Assembly: GCA_946406195.1 (NCBI GenBank)
Contig: CAMJJT010000002.1
Span: 1-64,000, forward strand
From: an uncultured Bacteroidales bacterium
GTDB taxonomy: Bacteria > Bacteroidota > Bacteroidia > Bacteroidales > Paludibacteraceae
Length of the DNA stretch: 64,000 nt
Reading direction: 5' to 3'
Shown here: piece after piece, positions 1-9,141 of the stretch
How positions within the stretch are numbered: the first letter of the stretch is position 1
Layout of the letters: every line of letters begins with the position of its first letter
Translations under genes and position numbers: made by a program
The notes under the pieces: model-generated
What the model was told of the DNA's origin: nothing
The model's input: the letters and a program-made list of their open reading frames with translations, nothing else
Database searches by the model: none

Positions 1-2
1 GG

Positions 3-155
3 CTGTCACTCAAGCAGGCATTTAACTACTTGAGCCGCTACCAAGGTATCGCGTTTGTGGACAGCCATTATGACTACGTGCACACGCAATCCTTTTCATC
101 TATGGTCAACGATATGGCGGAGTATTGCCATAAAAACGGAGGAGCACTTGTATGA
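3..155 (+). CDS. DUF3791-like protein, 5' truncated by window edge
   Basis: Frame 3 reads LSLKQAFNYLSRYQGIAFVDSHYDYVHTQSFSSMVNDMAEYCHKNGGALV*; 'DYVHTQSF..MV.DM.EYC' resembles DUF3791; ATGA overlap with next gene. Confidence 0.6.
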   Translation: MSLKQAFNYLSRYQGIAFVDSHYDYVHTQSFSSMVNDMAEYCHKNGGALV

Positions 156-625
156 TTCTATATCACGGCACTAACAAAGCGTTCGACACGATTGACTTGA
201 CCAAATCCAAGCCTAACAAGGATTTCGGTCAGGGTTTCTATTTGTCGCGTGAGTATAGTCAGGCAATGGAGATGGCAAAGACCAAATTTGACCAGATCAA
301 AAGCGGCTTCCCAACCGTTTTGACGTACGAAGTGGACGAGCAGCAGATGAACCAACTTAAAGTGCTCCGTTTCGATGCCTATACTTTCGAATGGGCGCAG
401 TTCATCCTTATGAATCGCCGCAACGACACCAACAAGCCCATGCACGATTACGATATTGTTTACGGACCGATTGCGAACGATAAAGTCGGTGTACAATTAT
501 GGAAGTTTGAAAACCAGATGATTGATTTGGAGACGTTCACGAGAAATCTGCATCGAATGGAAGGTATCACATTCCAGTATTTCTTCGGTACCGAACGCGC
601 CATCAAACTATTGAAAAAACTATGA
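152..625 (+). CDS. DUF3990 family protein (ADP-ribosyltransferase-like fold, putative toxin)
   Basis: MILYHGTNKAFDTIDL...DFGQGFYLS pattern as in DUF3990; translationally coupled to flanking small ORFs. Confidence 0.7.
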   Translation: MILYHGTNKAFDTIDLTKSKPNKDFGQGFYLSREYSQAMEMAKTKFDQIKSGFPTVLTYEVDEQQMNQLKVLRFDAYTFEWAQFILMNRRNDTNKPMHDYDIVYGPIANDKVGVQLWKFENQMIDLETFTRNLHRMEGITFQYFFGTERAIKLLKKL

Positions 626-843
626 GCGAGATAGATCAAATGAAACTGGACATGGTGACGAAATTAGCTTCGTTACTCATGGAAGAACAACCGGAACTGA
701 CGATGGAGCAAGCACTATCTATCGTGCTCAATTCAGATACATACCAACGCCTGTTGGAGGATAATACCACACTTTATTACCAAAGTCCCCGATATGTCTT
801 CTCCTTCCTTCAAACGGAATTGCAGACAGGTAAAGTTGGATAA
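622..843 (+). CDS. Small DUF3791-like/hypothetical protein, third gene of the cassette
   Basis: ATGA overlap with DUF3990 gene; 73 aa. Confidence 0.55.
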   Translation: MSEIDQMKLDMVTKLASLLMEEQPELTMEQALSIVLNSDTYQRLLEDNTTLYYQSPRYVFSFLQTELQTGKVG

Positions 844-991
844 ATTCACGTCCCATCTCCCAGACGTTAAACCCAGAGCAATCTATCGGCCATATATGAC
901 CGATCAAAAACATCAAATCAACCAACCACCGCCTATGGCATAAAACAACATAACTACAACATACATAAATAAAGCATTTAGCCTCTTATTA

Positions 992-1120
992 GGTTCTTGG
1001 AAAGCTGCACACTTGAACAAGAACGATTAACCAAAGGAGAAGCAAAATGCTCATGCGTTAGCGTGAGCTTTTCCCGTGTAAATTGGTTAATCAAGGTAGT
1101 GCAGCAAAACCTCAAGAACC
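992..1120 (+). ncRNA. Candidate structured RNA with four nested inverted repeats
   Basis: GGTTCTTG(992-999)/CAAGAACC(1113-1120); GCTGCAC(1004-1010)/GTGCAGC(1099-1105); GATTAACCAA(1025-1034)/TTGGTTAATC(1083-1092); GCTCATGC(1049-1056)/GCGTGAGC(1061-1068). Confidence 0.55.
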
Positions 1121-1125
1121 TGTTG

Positions 1126-1150
1126 AAGCGAAAAGTTTCACGCTTTTTAT
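1126..1150 (+). terminator. Candidate intrinsic terminator after the structured RNA
   Basis: AAGCG-N10-CGCTT followed by TTTAT. Confidence 0.5.
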
Positions 1151-1176
1151 ATACAATAACCTCAAATAAGCATATT

Positions 1177-1479
1177 ATGAAATCTACCACTAAACGCAAC
1201 AGACATGACGAAATGTTGCATACAGAACAACTCGCAGACAAAATTGAGTTAATACAAATTGTCGCGGAGAAAACGGGCGCGACGTTTGATCAAGTTGCTC
1301 ACATTTATGGAATAGAAAGTATTAACCGTTTGACAGAAGTATTAGTTGATGCTGGTGATGCTAAAGATGATCATATAGAAACCATAACAGAGACCTTGCA
1401 TAATGAGATACTTAACCAACGCAAATGGTTCTATGATAACCAACCATATAAATTAGAAATAACCATGAAGGAGGAATAA
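1177..1479 (+). CDS. Hypothetical protein
   Basis: ATG at 1177 (MKSTTKRNRHDEMLHTEQ...) preferred to the 997 start, which lies inside the structured region; coupled to next CDS. Confidence 0.55.
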   Translation: MKSTTKRNRHDEMLHTEQLADKIELIQIVAEKTGATFDQVAHIYGIESINRLTEVLVDAGDAKDDHIETITETLHNEILNQRKWFYDNQPYKLEITMKEE

Positions 1480-1481
1480 CT

Positions 1482-2276
1482 ATGACACAGCAAGAACTAA
1501 CTGCCTTAAATCCTTGGGCAAAATATCCCAATTTCAAAGGTATGAGCTATCGTTTTTATTACGAAGATACAGACCTTATTCATCCATTAGATAAAGAAGT
1601 CGTAGATGAATATAATAATGGGAGGGCACGGCAATATTGTTTTGAACGTCATGTTCCACCCTTCCCGTTTCAAGGCAATCCGTTTTGCGCAAAAGTAGTA
1701 TTTCTCAGTCTGAATCCGGGATTTGTAGAGCGTATTAATAAAGACGCAGCTTTGTTGCTTGAACAAACCAAAACATGTATCTATGTGAACGATATATGGC
1801 ACCAACACATGATTCATGGCTCCACTTCTATGTTCCCACCGATAAACCAGACAGATCAATATACAGCATACCAACTTCTCCAAGATTGGTATTGGGAAGA
1901 TATGTTGGCTTCTTTGCGCAAAGATTGCAAGCTGAATACTGATATTTTTAACGAACGCATTGCACTTATCCAGTTAATTCCGTATTCATCCACAGCTTGC
2001 AATAAAGCTATTATAAATCTCCCGACACAGCAATACACAAAACAACTGATACACTATTTGCTAGAGCAACCCTATGGACCTTTGTTTGTCGTTATGCGTA
2101 GTGAACCGGAATGGGCTAAATTACTGAGTATTGACTTTGAGGATTCAAAATACAAGCATCGCTTCATTCTGCGCAAGCGAGATAAACAAGGTCATCGTCC
2201 GCGCAGTCAGTTTATTAGCGAAAACGCTTTTACGGATAGTGGCTATCAAAAGATAATAAACAAAATCAATAATTAA
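1482..2276 (+). CDS. Hypothetical protein, possible uracil-DNA-glycosylase-like fold
   Basis: 264 aa; 'VVFLSLNPGF' motif plus late 'LFVVMRSEPEW'; family call tentative. Confidence 0.5.
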   Translation: MTQQELTALNPWAKYPNFKGMSYRFYYEDTDLIHPLDKEVVDEYNNGRARQYCFERHVPPFPFQGNPFCAKVVFLSLNPGFVERINKDAALLLEQTKTCIYVNDIWHQHMIHGSTSMFPPINQTDQYTAYQLLQDWYWEDMLASLRKDCKLNTDIFNERIALIQLIPYSSTACNKAIINLPTQQYTKQLIHYLLEQPYGPLFVVMRSEPEWAKLLSIDFEDSKYKHRFILRKRDKQGHRPRSQFISENAFTDSGYQKIINKINN

Positions 2277-2288
2277 AATTATAAGAGT

Positions 2289-3050
2289 ATGAAAAAATTA
2301 ACTACATTAGCAATCATTATTGCCATCTCAACGTTCTGTGTTGCACAGAAAAGTATTACAGAAATTACTGGCGGGGAAATTCTTTGGGGTTGGACAGAAG
2401 ATTCTTATATTGCCTTTCCTGATTACGATGGAACTATTAACTACACGTACGACCAAGTAAATGCTATTCTTCAAGGAGATGTTATACGCGCTAAGGGTTT
2501 GCAATCAAAATACCAGACCCCTTTACAGCAAGAAGCCTTTGCTCAATCACCAGAGGCGGCAAAACTCAAGAAAGAATTAGAGGAAGAGAAGAAATACATT
2601 AAATCCAGTTTATGTAGTATTGAGTATCAGTGTGAAGACTTAAAATATGATGCAAAGTTAAAGGCGTTCGTATGGAATAAAATGTATAGTGATATTAGAT
2701 TTTATCAAGAGACAGGTTATTTCTGTGCTGGAAAATTTATGATTTCATATCCGCAACAACTATTTACTATACAAGGGGAAGACTACGGAAATAGAGGCTA
2801 CTATTATAGACAAATATTCCGTTTACCGACATTGCCCATTGAAACGGCTTTAAAAATAGAAGAAAATATTAAAGATGTACGCTTGTTGTTCGTGGGAAAA
2901 TTTGTCCGTTCAAAAGTAGTAGATGATGATAAAATTTGGAAAAGGGAGTACCTTTATTTCAAAGCGACTAAAGTATATTTAATCAATAGAACGGGAGAGA
3001 TGGAAATATATGCAGACTTAACTACAAAATTATTCCCTCCGAAGAAATAA
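2289..3050 (+). CDS. Secreted hypothetical protein
   Basis: Signal peptide MKKLTTLAIIIAISTFCVAQ. Confidence 0.6.
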   Translation: MKKLTTLAIIIAISTFCVAQKSITEITGGEILWGWTEDSYIAFPDYDGTINYTYDQVNAILQGDVIRAKGLQSKYQTPLQQEAFAQSPEAAKLKKELEEEKKYIKSSLCSIEYQCEDLKYDAKLKAFVWNKMYSDIRFYQETGYFCAGKFMISYPQQLFTIQGEDYGNRGYYYRQIFRLPTLPIETALKIEENIKDVRLLFVGKFVRSKVVDDDKIWKREYLYFKATKVYLINRTGEMEIYADLTTKLFPPKK

Positions 3051-3053
3051 CTT

Positions 3054-3398
3054 ATGACAAAAAGATTGTTTTTCATAGTATTTATAGCATTTGCTATATT
3101 GAATATAGCAACAGCTTCAGATGTCACGATTGACAAAGAAAATTGTACGATTACCAAGGATGGCAAGACTTATTATCTGTATGGAAAGGTAAAGATTGTT
3201 GATTCGTTTGAGGACATCAAAGTCAAAATCGTAGATGCCTTTGAAGACGCAGATATCAAAATTGTGGATGCCTTTGAGAACTCATGCGGCAAAGTGAAAA
3301 TAGTTGAGCATTTTGAAGATGTCAAAGTGAAGATAGTAGATTCCTTTGAAGATATAAAAATCAAGATAGTTGATGCTTTCGAAGGAATAAAGGAATAA
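3054..3398 (+). CDS. Secreted 11-residue-repeat protein (KVKIVDSFEDI)
   Basis: Signal peptide followed by six degenerate KVKIVD(S/A)FED(I/A) units. Confidence 0.65.
   Translation: MTKRLFFIVFIAFAILNIATASDVTIDKENCTITKDGKTYYLYGKVKIVDSFEDIKVKIVDAFEDADIKIVDAFENSCGKVKIVEHFEDVKVKIVDSFEDIKIKIVDAFEGIKE
3186..3395 (+). repeat. Coding tandem repeat, 33-bp unit, about 6 copies
   Basis: KVKIVDSFEDI/KVKIVDAFEDA/DIKIVDAFENSCG/KVKIVEHFEDV/KVKIVDSFEDI/KIKIVDAFEGI. Confidence 0.8.
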
Positions 3399-4121
3399 TA
3401 ACCCCCTTTCGATCTATCGGACTCCTGCCTGCTCCACCGCCGAGCAGGCAGGTTCTTTCTTCGTCTGTTTCGTCCGAAACAATCGTTTGAATGCAATGAG
3501 ATAAGAAACAATCGTTCGAGCAAAGCGAGATAAGAAATAATCGTTGCCTTGTGGTTAAGAAAAGGGAAGGCAGGCGGGGAGCCTAAGCCGACCGAGAGAA
3601 AGACCATCGTGGATGTGGCTGTAGAATTCCCATACCATGAGCGCTAAAAATAGTAAAAATTTGCAATGAGACTTTGAGACTTTTCTTCCGCTAATTCGCT
3701 CTTTTTTGTGAAGGAATCGTTTCCATTATGAAATCTCAATAGTCTCAAAGTCTCATAGTCTCACGTACATTTTTTATAGATGCACCCCTTTCCCCGATCA
3801 AATCGTTAGTTATTCTTATATATTCTTAGTCATTCGTTAATCATTCACGGTACTGGAACGGACTCGAAACGGAGGCGGAACGGAACAGGCATCTTACAGG
3901 CACGTACAGGATGCGAACGTAATGCGAACGTAATGCGAATGGTTATGACAGGTAATCTTACCATTTTCATGGTCATTTGGGGTGAAAAGAAACAGAAGAA
4001 CGATATTTTTTACAAAAAAACACATTTTTATTTGCATATGTGCAATTTTTTTTGTAATTTTGCCACGATTTTGCTACATAGAGTTTGCAAAACAGTAAAA
4101 ATCCTTAAATACTAACACATT

Positions 4122-6278
4122 ATGGCTAAAGTTTATCAAGCATCTGAGATCAAGAACGTCGCTATGTTAGGCGGCTCGGGATCGGGTAAAACGACTCTCA
4201 TGGAGTCGATGTTGTTTGAAAGCGGGGTGATTAAACGCCGCGGTTCGATTGAGCAGCAATCCACCGTGTGCGATTATTTCCCGGTAGAGAAAGAGTACGG
4301 CTACTCCGTCTTCTCCACAGTTTGTAACATTGAGTTCGAAGGCAAGAAACTGAACGTGATCGATTGCGCAGGTTCAGACGATTTCTGCGGTGGAACCGTG
4401 GCAGCACTTCAGATGTGCGGCTCGGCACTCATCGTTCTCTCCGCTAACGGCGGCGTGGAAGTGGGAACGCAGAACAACTTCCGTCTCGTTGAGAAAGCAC
4501 ACAAACCGCTCGCATTCGTCATCAATAAATGCGACCACGAGAACGCAGACTTCGAGCGCACGTACGCGCAATTAAAGGAGAACTTTGGCAATAAGTGTAC
4601 GCTGATCCAGTTCCCGGTGAATGCCGGAGCAGGTTTCAACGCAGCGATTGATGTCCTCAAGGGCAAAATGCTCGTTTGGAAAGCAGAGGGAGGTGCTCCT
4701 GAGTTAAAAGATATCCCCGCTGAGTATGCAGACAAAGTAGAGGAAATGCGTCAGGCACTTCAGGAGCAAGCAGCCGAAGCAGACGAGACGCTATTGGATA
4801 AGTTCCTTGGCGAAGGTCTGACCGACGAGGAGATTATGCAGGGTCTGAAGAGCGTTTATGCAGACGGTTCGATGTATCCGGTTATCTGCTGCTCGGGTCT
4901 CAAAGATATGGGTGTTCGTCGTCTCATGGACTTCCTGAACGGTATGGCTCCGAGCCCTGCTCAGTTCAGTTATCCGACGGTTGATGGCAAGAAGATCAGT
5001 CCGGACGCATCGGCTCCGACGAGTCTGTATGTCTTCAAGACATCCGTTGAACCGCACATCGGTGAGGTGAACTATTTCCGCGTAATGCAGGGAACCGTTC
5101 GTAACGGCGATGATCTTCTGAACATGGAGCGCGGCTCGAAAGAGCGTATCTCGCAGCTCTATCAGGTAGCCGGTTCGATTCGTACTGCCGTAGATGAACT
5201 GCAGGCAGGTGACATCGGTGCTACTGTGAAGCTCAAAGATACCCGTACGGGTAACACGCTGAATGCGAAAGAGTGTGATAACCAATATGCTCCGATCGTT
5301 TATCCGCAGCCTCGTTACCGCCGTGCAATCAAGCCGGTGACTGAGTCCGATGCAGAGAAACTGGCAGCTCTTCTGACTCGTATGCACGAGGAAGATCCGA
5401 CTTGGGTAGTAGAGCAGTCCAAAGAGCTCCGTCAGATGATCGTTTCCGGTCAAGGTGAGTTCCACCTGCGTACCCTCAAATGGCGTCTGGAGAACAACGA
5501 TAAGATGATGGTTGAGTTCCTTGAGCCGAAGATCCCGTATCGTGAGACGATCACCAAGGCTGCTCGTGCCGACTATCGTCATAAGAAACAATCCGGTGGA
5601 GCCGGTCAGTTCGGTGAGGTTCACTTGATCGTGGAGCCGTACGAGGAAGGCATGCCGGTTAAGGAGACCTATAAGTTTGGTAATCAAGAGTATAAGATCT
5701 CTGTAAAGGATCAGCAGGAGATCAACTTGGAGTGGGGTGGTAAACTCATCATCATCAACTCCATCGTCGGCGGTGCTATCGACGCACGTTTCATTCCGGC
5801 TATCGTAAAGGGTATCATGGATCGTATGGAGCAAGGTCCGTTGACCGGTTCATATGCACGCGACGTGCGCGTCATTATTTATGATGGTAAGATGCACCCG
5901 GTTGATTCGAACGAAATCTCCTTCCGTCTGGCAGGACGTAACGCGTTCGCACAAGCCTTCAAAGAGGCGAACCCGAAGGTCCTCGAGCCGGTTTATGACC
6001 TCGAAGTCTTCGTTCCGTCGGAGATCATGGGCGATGTGATGTCGGACATCAACGGTCGTCGCGGTATGGTAATGGGTATGGAGACTGAGAAGTCCTTCAC
6101 TCGCCTCAAAGCACAAGTGCCTTTGAAAGAGCTCTCGAGCTATTCGACAACTCTCTCGTCGCTGACCGGTGGACGTGCTACCTTCACGATGGCATTCAAC
6201 TCGTACCAGCTCGTTCCGGCAGATGTTCAGGAGAAACTCCTTGCTGCTTACGCCGCTTCGCAAACCGAAGAAGAGTAA
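4122..6278 (+). CDS. fusA2: Elongation factor G-like protein (EF-G2 type)
   Basis: Full-length EF-G domains; atypical G motifs GGSGSGKTT, DCAGSDDF, NKCD. Confidence 0.85.
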   Translation: MAKVYQASEIKNVAMLGGSGSGKTTLMESMLFESGVIKRRGSIEQQSTVCDYFPVEKEYGYSVFSTVCNIEFEGKKLNVIDCAGSDDFCGGTVAALQMCGSALIVLSANGGVEVGTQNNFRLVEKAHKPLAFVINKCDHENADFERTYAQLKENFGNKCTLIQFPVNAGAGFNAAIDVLKGKMLVWKAEGGAPELKDIPAEYADKVEEMRQALQEQAAEADETLLDKFLGEGLTDEEIMQGLKSVYADGSMYPVICCSGLKDMGVRRLMDFLNGMAPSPAQFSYPTVDGKKISPDASAPTSLYVFKTSVEPHIGEVNYFRVMQGTVRNGDDLLNMERGSKERISQLYQVAGSIRTAVDELQAGDIGATVKLKDTRTGNTLNAKECDNQYAPIVYPQPRYRRAIKPVTESDAEKLAALLTRMHEEDPTWVVEQSKELRQMIVSGQGEFHLRTLKWRLENNDKMMVEFLEPKIPYRETITKAARADYRHKKQSGGAGQFGEVHLIVEPYEEGMPVKETYKFGNQEYKISVKDQQEINLEWGGKLIIINSIVGGAIDARFIPAIVKGIMDRMEQGPLTGSYARDVRVIIYDGKMHPVDSNEISFRLAGRNAFAQAFKEANPKVLEPVYDLEVFVPSEIMGDVMSDINGRRGMVMGMETEKSFTRLKAQVPLKELSSYSTTLSSLTGGRATFTMAFNSYQLVPADVQEKLLAAYAASQTEEE

Positions 6279-6300
6279 TATATACATACCCTACACATGG

Positions 6301-6335
6301 AAAAGGCATCGAATTCGGTGCCTTTTCTTTTTTTG
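6301..6335 (+). terminator. Intrinsic terminator
   Basis: AAAAGGCA...TGCCTTTTCTTTTTTT. Confidence 0.75.
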
Positions 6336-6344
6336 TCCTAATTA

Positions 6345-6376
6345 TTTGCATATATCAAAAAAAAGTAGTACCTTTG
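6345..6376 (+). promoter_or_regulatory. Bacteroidota sigma-ABfr promoter for tRNA-Ala
   Basis: TTTGCATATATCAAAAAAAAGTAGTACCTTTG. Confidence 0.8.
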
Positions 6377-6395
6377 CAGCCGCAAAGGTTTGTAC

Positions 6396-6469
6396 GGGGT
6401 ATTAGCTCATCTGGCTAGAGCGCGACACTGGCAGTGTCGAGGTGAGCGGTTCGAGTCCGCTATACTCCA
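6396..6469 (+). tRNA. tRNA-Ala (anticodon GGC)
   Basis: Cloverleaf; loop CTGGCAG; acceptor GGGGTAT/ATACTCC with G3:U70 identity pair. Confidence 0.92.
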
Positions 6470-6484
6470 CAAAAATCAAGTAAT

Positions 6485-7090
6485 ATGGAAACATTTGATT
6501 TTACAATCAACTCCTTTCTTTGTTTAACTAATAGTTCAAAACTGATTGAGTTAGCTTCGTGCATAATGAACAACTACTGCATATATAATGGCAGTTATCA
6601 TTATCGTCCTATTGAGATTGAATTCTATGTTTATAAACATGGCGAACATGAGGATTGTCATGTTTATCCGCGTATAAAAAAAGCAAAAGATATATTCTTC
6701 CATTATAGCGGAATGGATATATGCTTTAATACTTCAGAAAACAAAGATTGTTTTGGAGGAATATTGATCCGCGCTTTGGAAAGGGAAGAAGATAAACAAT
6801 TTATTGGTGGTCCACTTGTTTGCGTTAATGAGGTTTTAAATACTGCAACCGGAATACTTGTAGTGGAAAATAAAAAGATAAAAGAACCTAAAAATGCAGA
6901 TCAATTCGGACAACGAGTTGGTATTAATGCTTTAAAAAACGTCGAAGACCAATTTTACCAAAAAGAGTATAGATTTGTTAGAGAAGATATAAAAGAAAAA
7001 AAATTTGCTCAAAGAACTATATACAATTTCAAGAGTAATAAATTTGAAGAAAAACCAAGTTCGTATAAAATTGAAAAATATAATCCATAA
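6485..7090 (+). CDS. Hypothetical protein with methylpurine-DNA glycosylase-like motifs
   Basis: 'HYSGMDICFNTSENKDCFGGILIRALER' resembles the MPG core 'YGMYFCMNIS...G.C.LLRALEP'. Confidence 0.45.
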   Translation: METFDFTINSFLCLTNSSKLIELASCIMNNYCIYNGSYHYRPIEIEFYVYKHGEHEDCHVYPRIKKAKDIFFHYSGMDICFNTSENKDCFGGILIRALEREEDKQFIGGPLVCVNEVLNTATGILVVENKKIKEPKNADQFGQRVGINALKNVEDQFYQKEYRFVREDIKEKKFAQRTIYNFKSNKFEEKPSSYKIEKYNP

Positions 7091-7231
7091 TCTAAGAGGA
7101 CATAGTCCTCTTTTTTTATTCCTAATAACTTCTTCTAAACTTTTAACAATTTTTAACGAAACTTTTTTGGATTCTTGCGAAAAAATATAGACCTTTGCCG
7201 AAAATAGTTATTAACTCAGCAAAGGAAAAAT

Positions 7232-8017
7232 ATGAATCCAATTATTATTCAACGCAAGAATTTGCAGAAAAAGTTATGGGACATTGTTCGTCCTATCAAT
7301 GCCCAAGATGAACAGATTGAACTTGGCGCTTATCGGCGTGATTTCTATGAAGAATGTGGTTTTAATCTTCCAATAGAGCTTAATACTGCACCATCGCTCT
7401 ATAGGTTTTGTCAATCAGTCAAAGACAAACTAAACGTGCAAGACGATGTCTGGTTCCAGATACAAAATAGAGTGAGCATTCTGGGCAACAGTATTGTATC
7501 TGGCAATGACCGATTTCCATCTATTATCCGTCTATCTTCCGGAGCGATCAGCAAGCTAACTGAAAACGAATTGAGTTTTTTGATTGGTCACGAACTCGGG
7601 CACGTTATCAATAAAGATGTGGTCGTACTTTTTTACTTTGACTACAAGTATGGAAAAGAAGGTGCACCTAAAGACCTTGCTCGCAAATTGAAAGTGTTCC
7701 AACTCTTATCAGAATTGGAGGCAGATAGATTCGGTTATCTCGCGTGTGGCAGTTTAGATACTTACGTGTCATTTATCTATAAGAGTAGGAGCGGACTCGA
7801 TTTCAGCACAACCGGAATCTCTATTGAGCAGTTTTTAGAAGGTAATCATAATCGTGCAAAGTTCTTTATTGATGGTGGTTTTATGAGTGGCGACACTCAT
7901 CCCTATGATGCTATCCGAATAGAGGCCTTATATATCTTTGCCACGTCTAAAGACGCTCGCGAATTAAGTTCGCGTATGTTCCCGCTCGTGTATTATCTTG
8001 ATCATTGTACTCTCTAA
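7232..8017 (+). CDS. M48-type zinc metallopeptidase
   Basis: 'LIGHELGHVINKD' HExxH motif and downstream 'LSELEADRFGY'. Confidence 0.75.
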   Translation: MNPIIIQRKNLQKKLWDIVRPINAQDEQIELGAYRRDFYEECGFNLPIELNTAPSLYRFCQSVKDKLNVQDDVWFQIQNRVSILGNSIVSGNDRFPSIIRLSSGAISKLTENELSFLIGHELGHVINKDVVVLFYFDYKYGKEGAPKDLARKLKVFQLLSELEADRFGYLACGSLDTYVSFIYKSRSGLDFSTTGISIEQFLEGNHNRAKFFIDGGFMSGDTHPYDAIRIEALYIFATSKDARELSSRMFPLVYYLDHCTL

Positions 8018-8032
8018 TAAAACAAGAATCTT

Positions 8033-8848
8033 ATGACTAACCTTGTTTGTTTTTCTCAATACTTGACCGCATATAAATGTTGGTCGGAATTGTCCGCTGC
8101 TCTCGCTCGGCAACAAGTGGACTATGCCCTTCTTTCGAACACAAAAGACATCTGGATGAGGGACTATATGCCCGTTCAATGTTCGCCAGATCATTTCGTC
8201 GCATATCGCTATGAACCGGACTATCTGCGTGGGCAATCGCAGTATATCACCAACTGGAAGCATGTCATTGCGCCAGCACGCATTCCCTATGTCAATTCCA
8301 ATCTAATTCTTGACGGCGGAAATGTAATCATGTGCGGCAATAAAGTGATCTTAACAGAGAAAGTCTTCCAAGAAAATCCCTCTCTCTTGCCTACACAACT
8401 CATTTCTCGTCTGGACCGCGCTTTTCATGCCGAAACGGTTATCATCCCATGGGATCGACTTGAACCTTATGGTCACGCAGATGGTATGGTACGTTATATA
8501 GGTCACGGCAAAGTTTTGCTAACCAATTATTGTGACTTCGACAGAACACTCCGCAAGAAATTGCTTGACGCGCTCCAGCCGCATTTTGAGGTCGTTGAAC
8601 TGCACTATGACACTCCCAGGCCACACAAATGGAATTGGGTATATATCAATTTCCTTCTCACTAATGGTAAACTATTTCTTCCAAAACTCCACACACCGGA
8701 AGACGAACAAGCCTGCACACAAATCGGAGCTGCTTTCGGCATTCCGCGTGAACATATCGAATTGGTGGATATCACCGGTGTCTTAAAGCACGGAGGTGGC
8801 CTCAATTGTATTTCTTGGAATGTACAATTATATGATTCTATCCTATGA
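8033..8848 (+). CDS. Agmatine deiminase / peptidyl-arginine deiminase family protein
   Basis: WMRDYMPV, LDGGNV, YGHADGMV and C-terminal GGGLNCISWN. Confidence 0.8.
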   Translation: MTNLVCFSQYLTAYKCWSELSAALARQQVDYALLSNTKDIWMRDYMPVQCSPDHFVAYRYEPDYLRGQSQYITNWKHVIAPARIPYVNSNLILDGGNVIMCGNKVILTEKVFQENPSLLPTQLISRLDRAFHAETVIIPWDRLEPYGHADGMVRYIGHGKVLLTNYCDFDRTLRKKLLDALQPHFEVVELHYDTPRPHKWNWVYINFLLTNGKLFLPKLHTPEDEQACTQIGAAFGIPREHIELVDITGVLKHGGGLNCISWNVQLYDSIL

Positions 8849-9024
8849 AAGATGAGTTCACTTCTGCCATGCACGCAGAATTCACAATAGATCTCGAAAC
8901 CGAACTCAAACACAAGGCATGGTGTGTTTGGAAACTCCTTGGTGACAATTATACGAAATATGATCTAATAAAGTATTGTGAACTATACGGCATTACAACC
9001 GAACAAGCGCTCAAGTATCATTAG
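8845..9024 (+). CDS. Small hypothetical protein (59 aa)
   Basis: ATGA overlap with the deiminase gene; below ORF-track cutoff. Confidence 0.4.
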   Translation: MKDEFTSAMHAEFTIDLETELKHKAWCVWKLLGDNYTKYDLIKYCELYGITTEQALKYH

Positions 9025-9141
9025 GTGCGACCGTGCTGCTCCCTTTTTGTATCATTTTTGGCCATTTTTGGCAAAAAACTCCCGCATATATTTGCATATG
9101 TGGGAGTTTTTTTGTATCTTTGCAGAAAATTTCAGATCCTC

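Noticed and set aside
992-1120. Retron msr-msd
   Set aside because: Terminal inverted repeats are compatible, but no reverse transcriptase is encoded nearby in this window
997-1176. N-terminal extension of ORF 997-1479
   Set aside because: Overlaps the nested inverted repeats and terminator; ATG at 1177 is a better start
3186-3395. Possible CRISPR or DGR variable repeat
   Set aside because: In-frame coding repeat with conserved amino-acid period; no RT or template repeat nearby
4791-5834. 347-aa minus-strand ORF
   Set aside because: Antisense to fusA2, whose protein is strongly conserved
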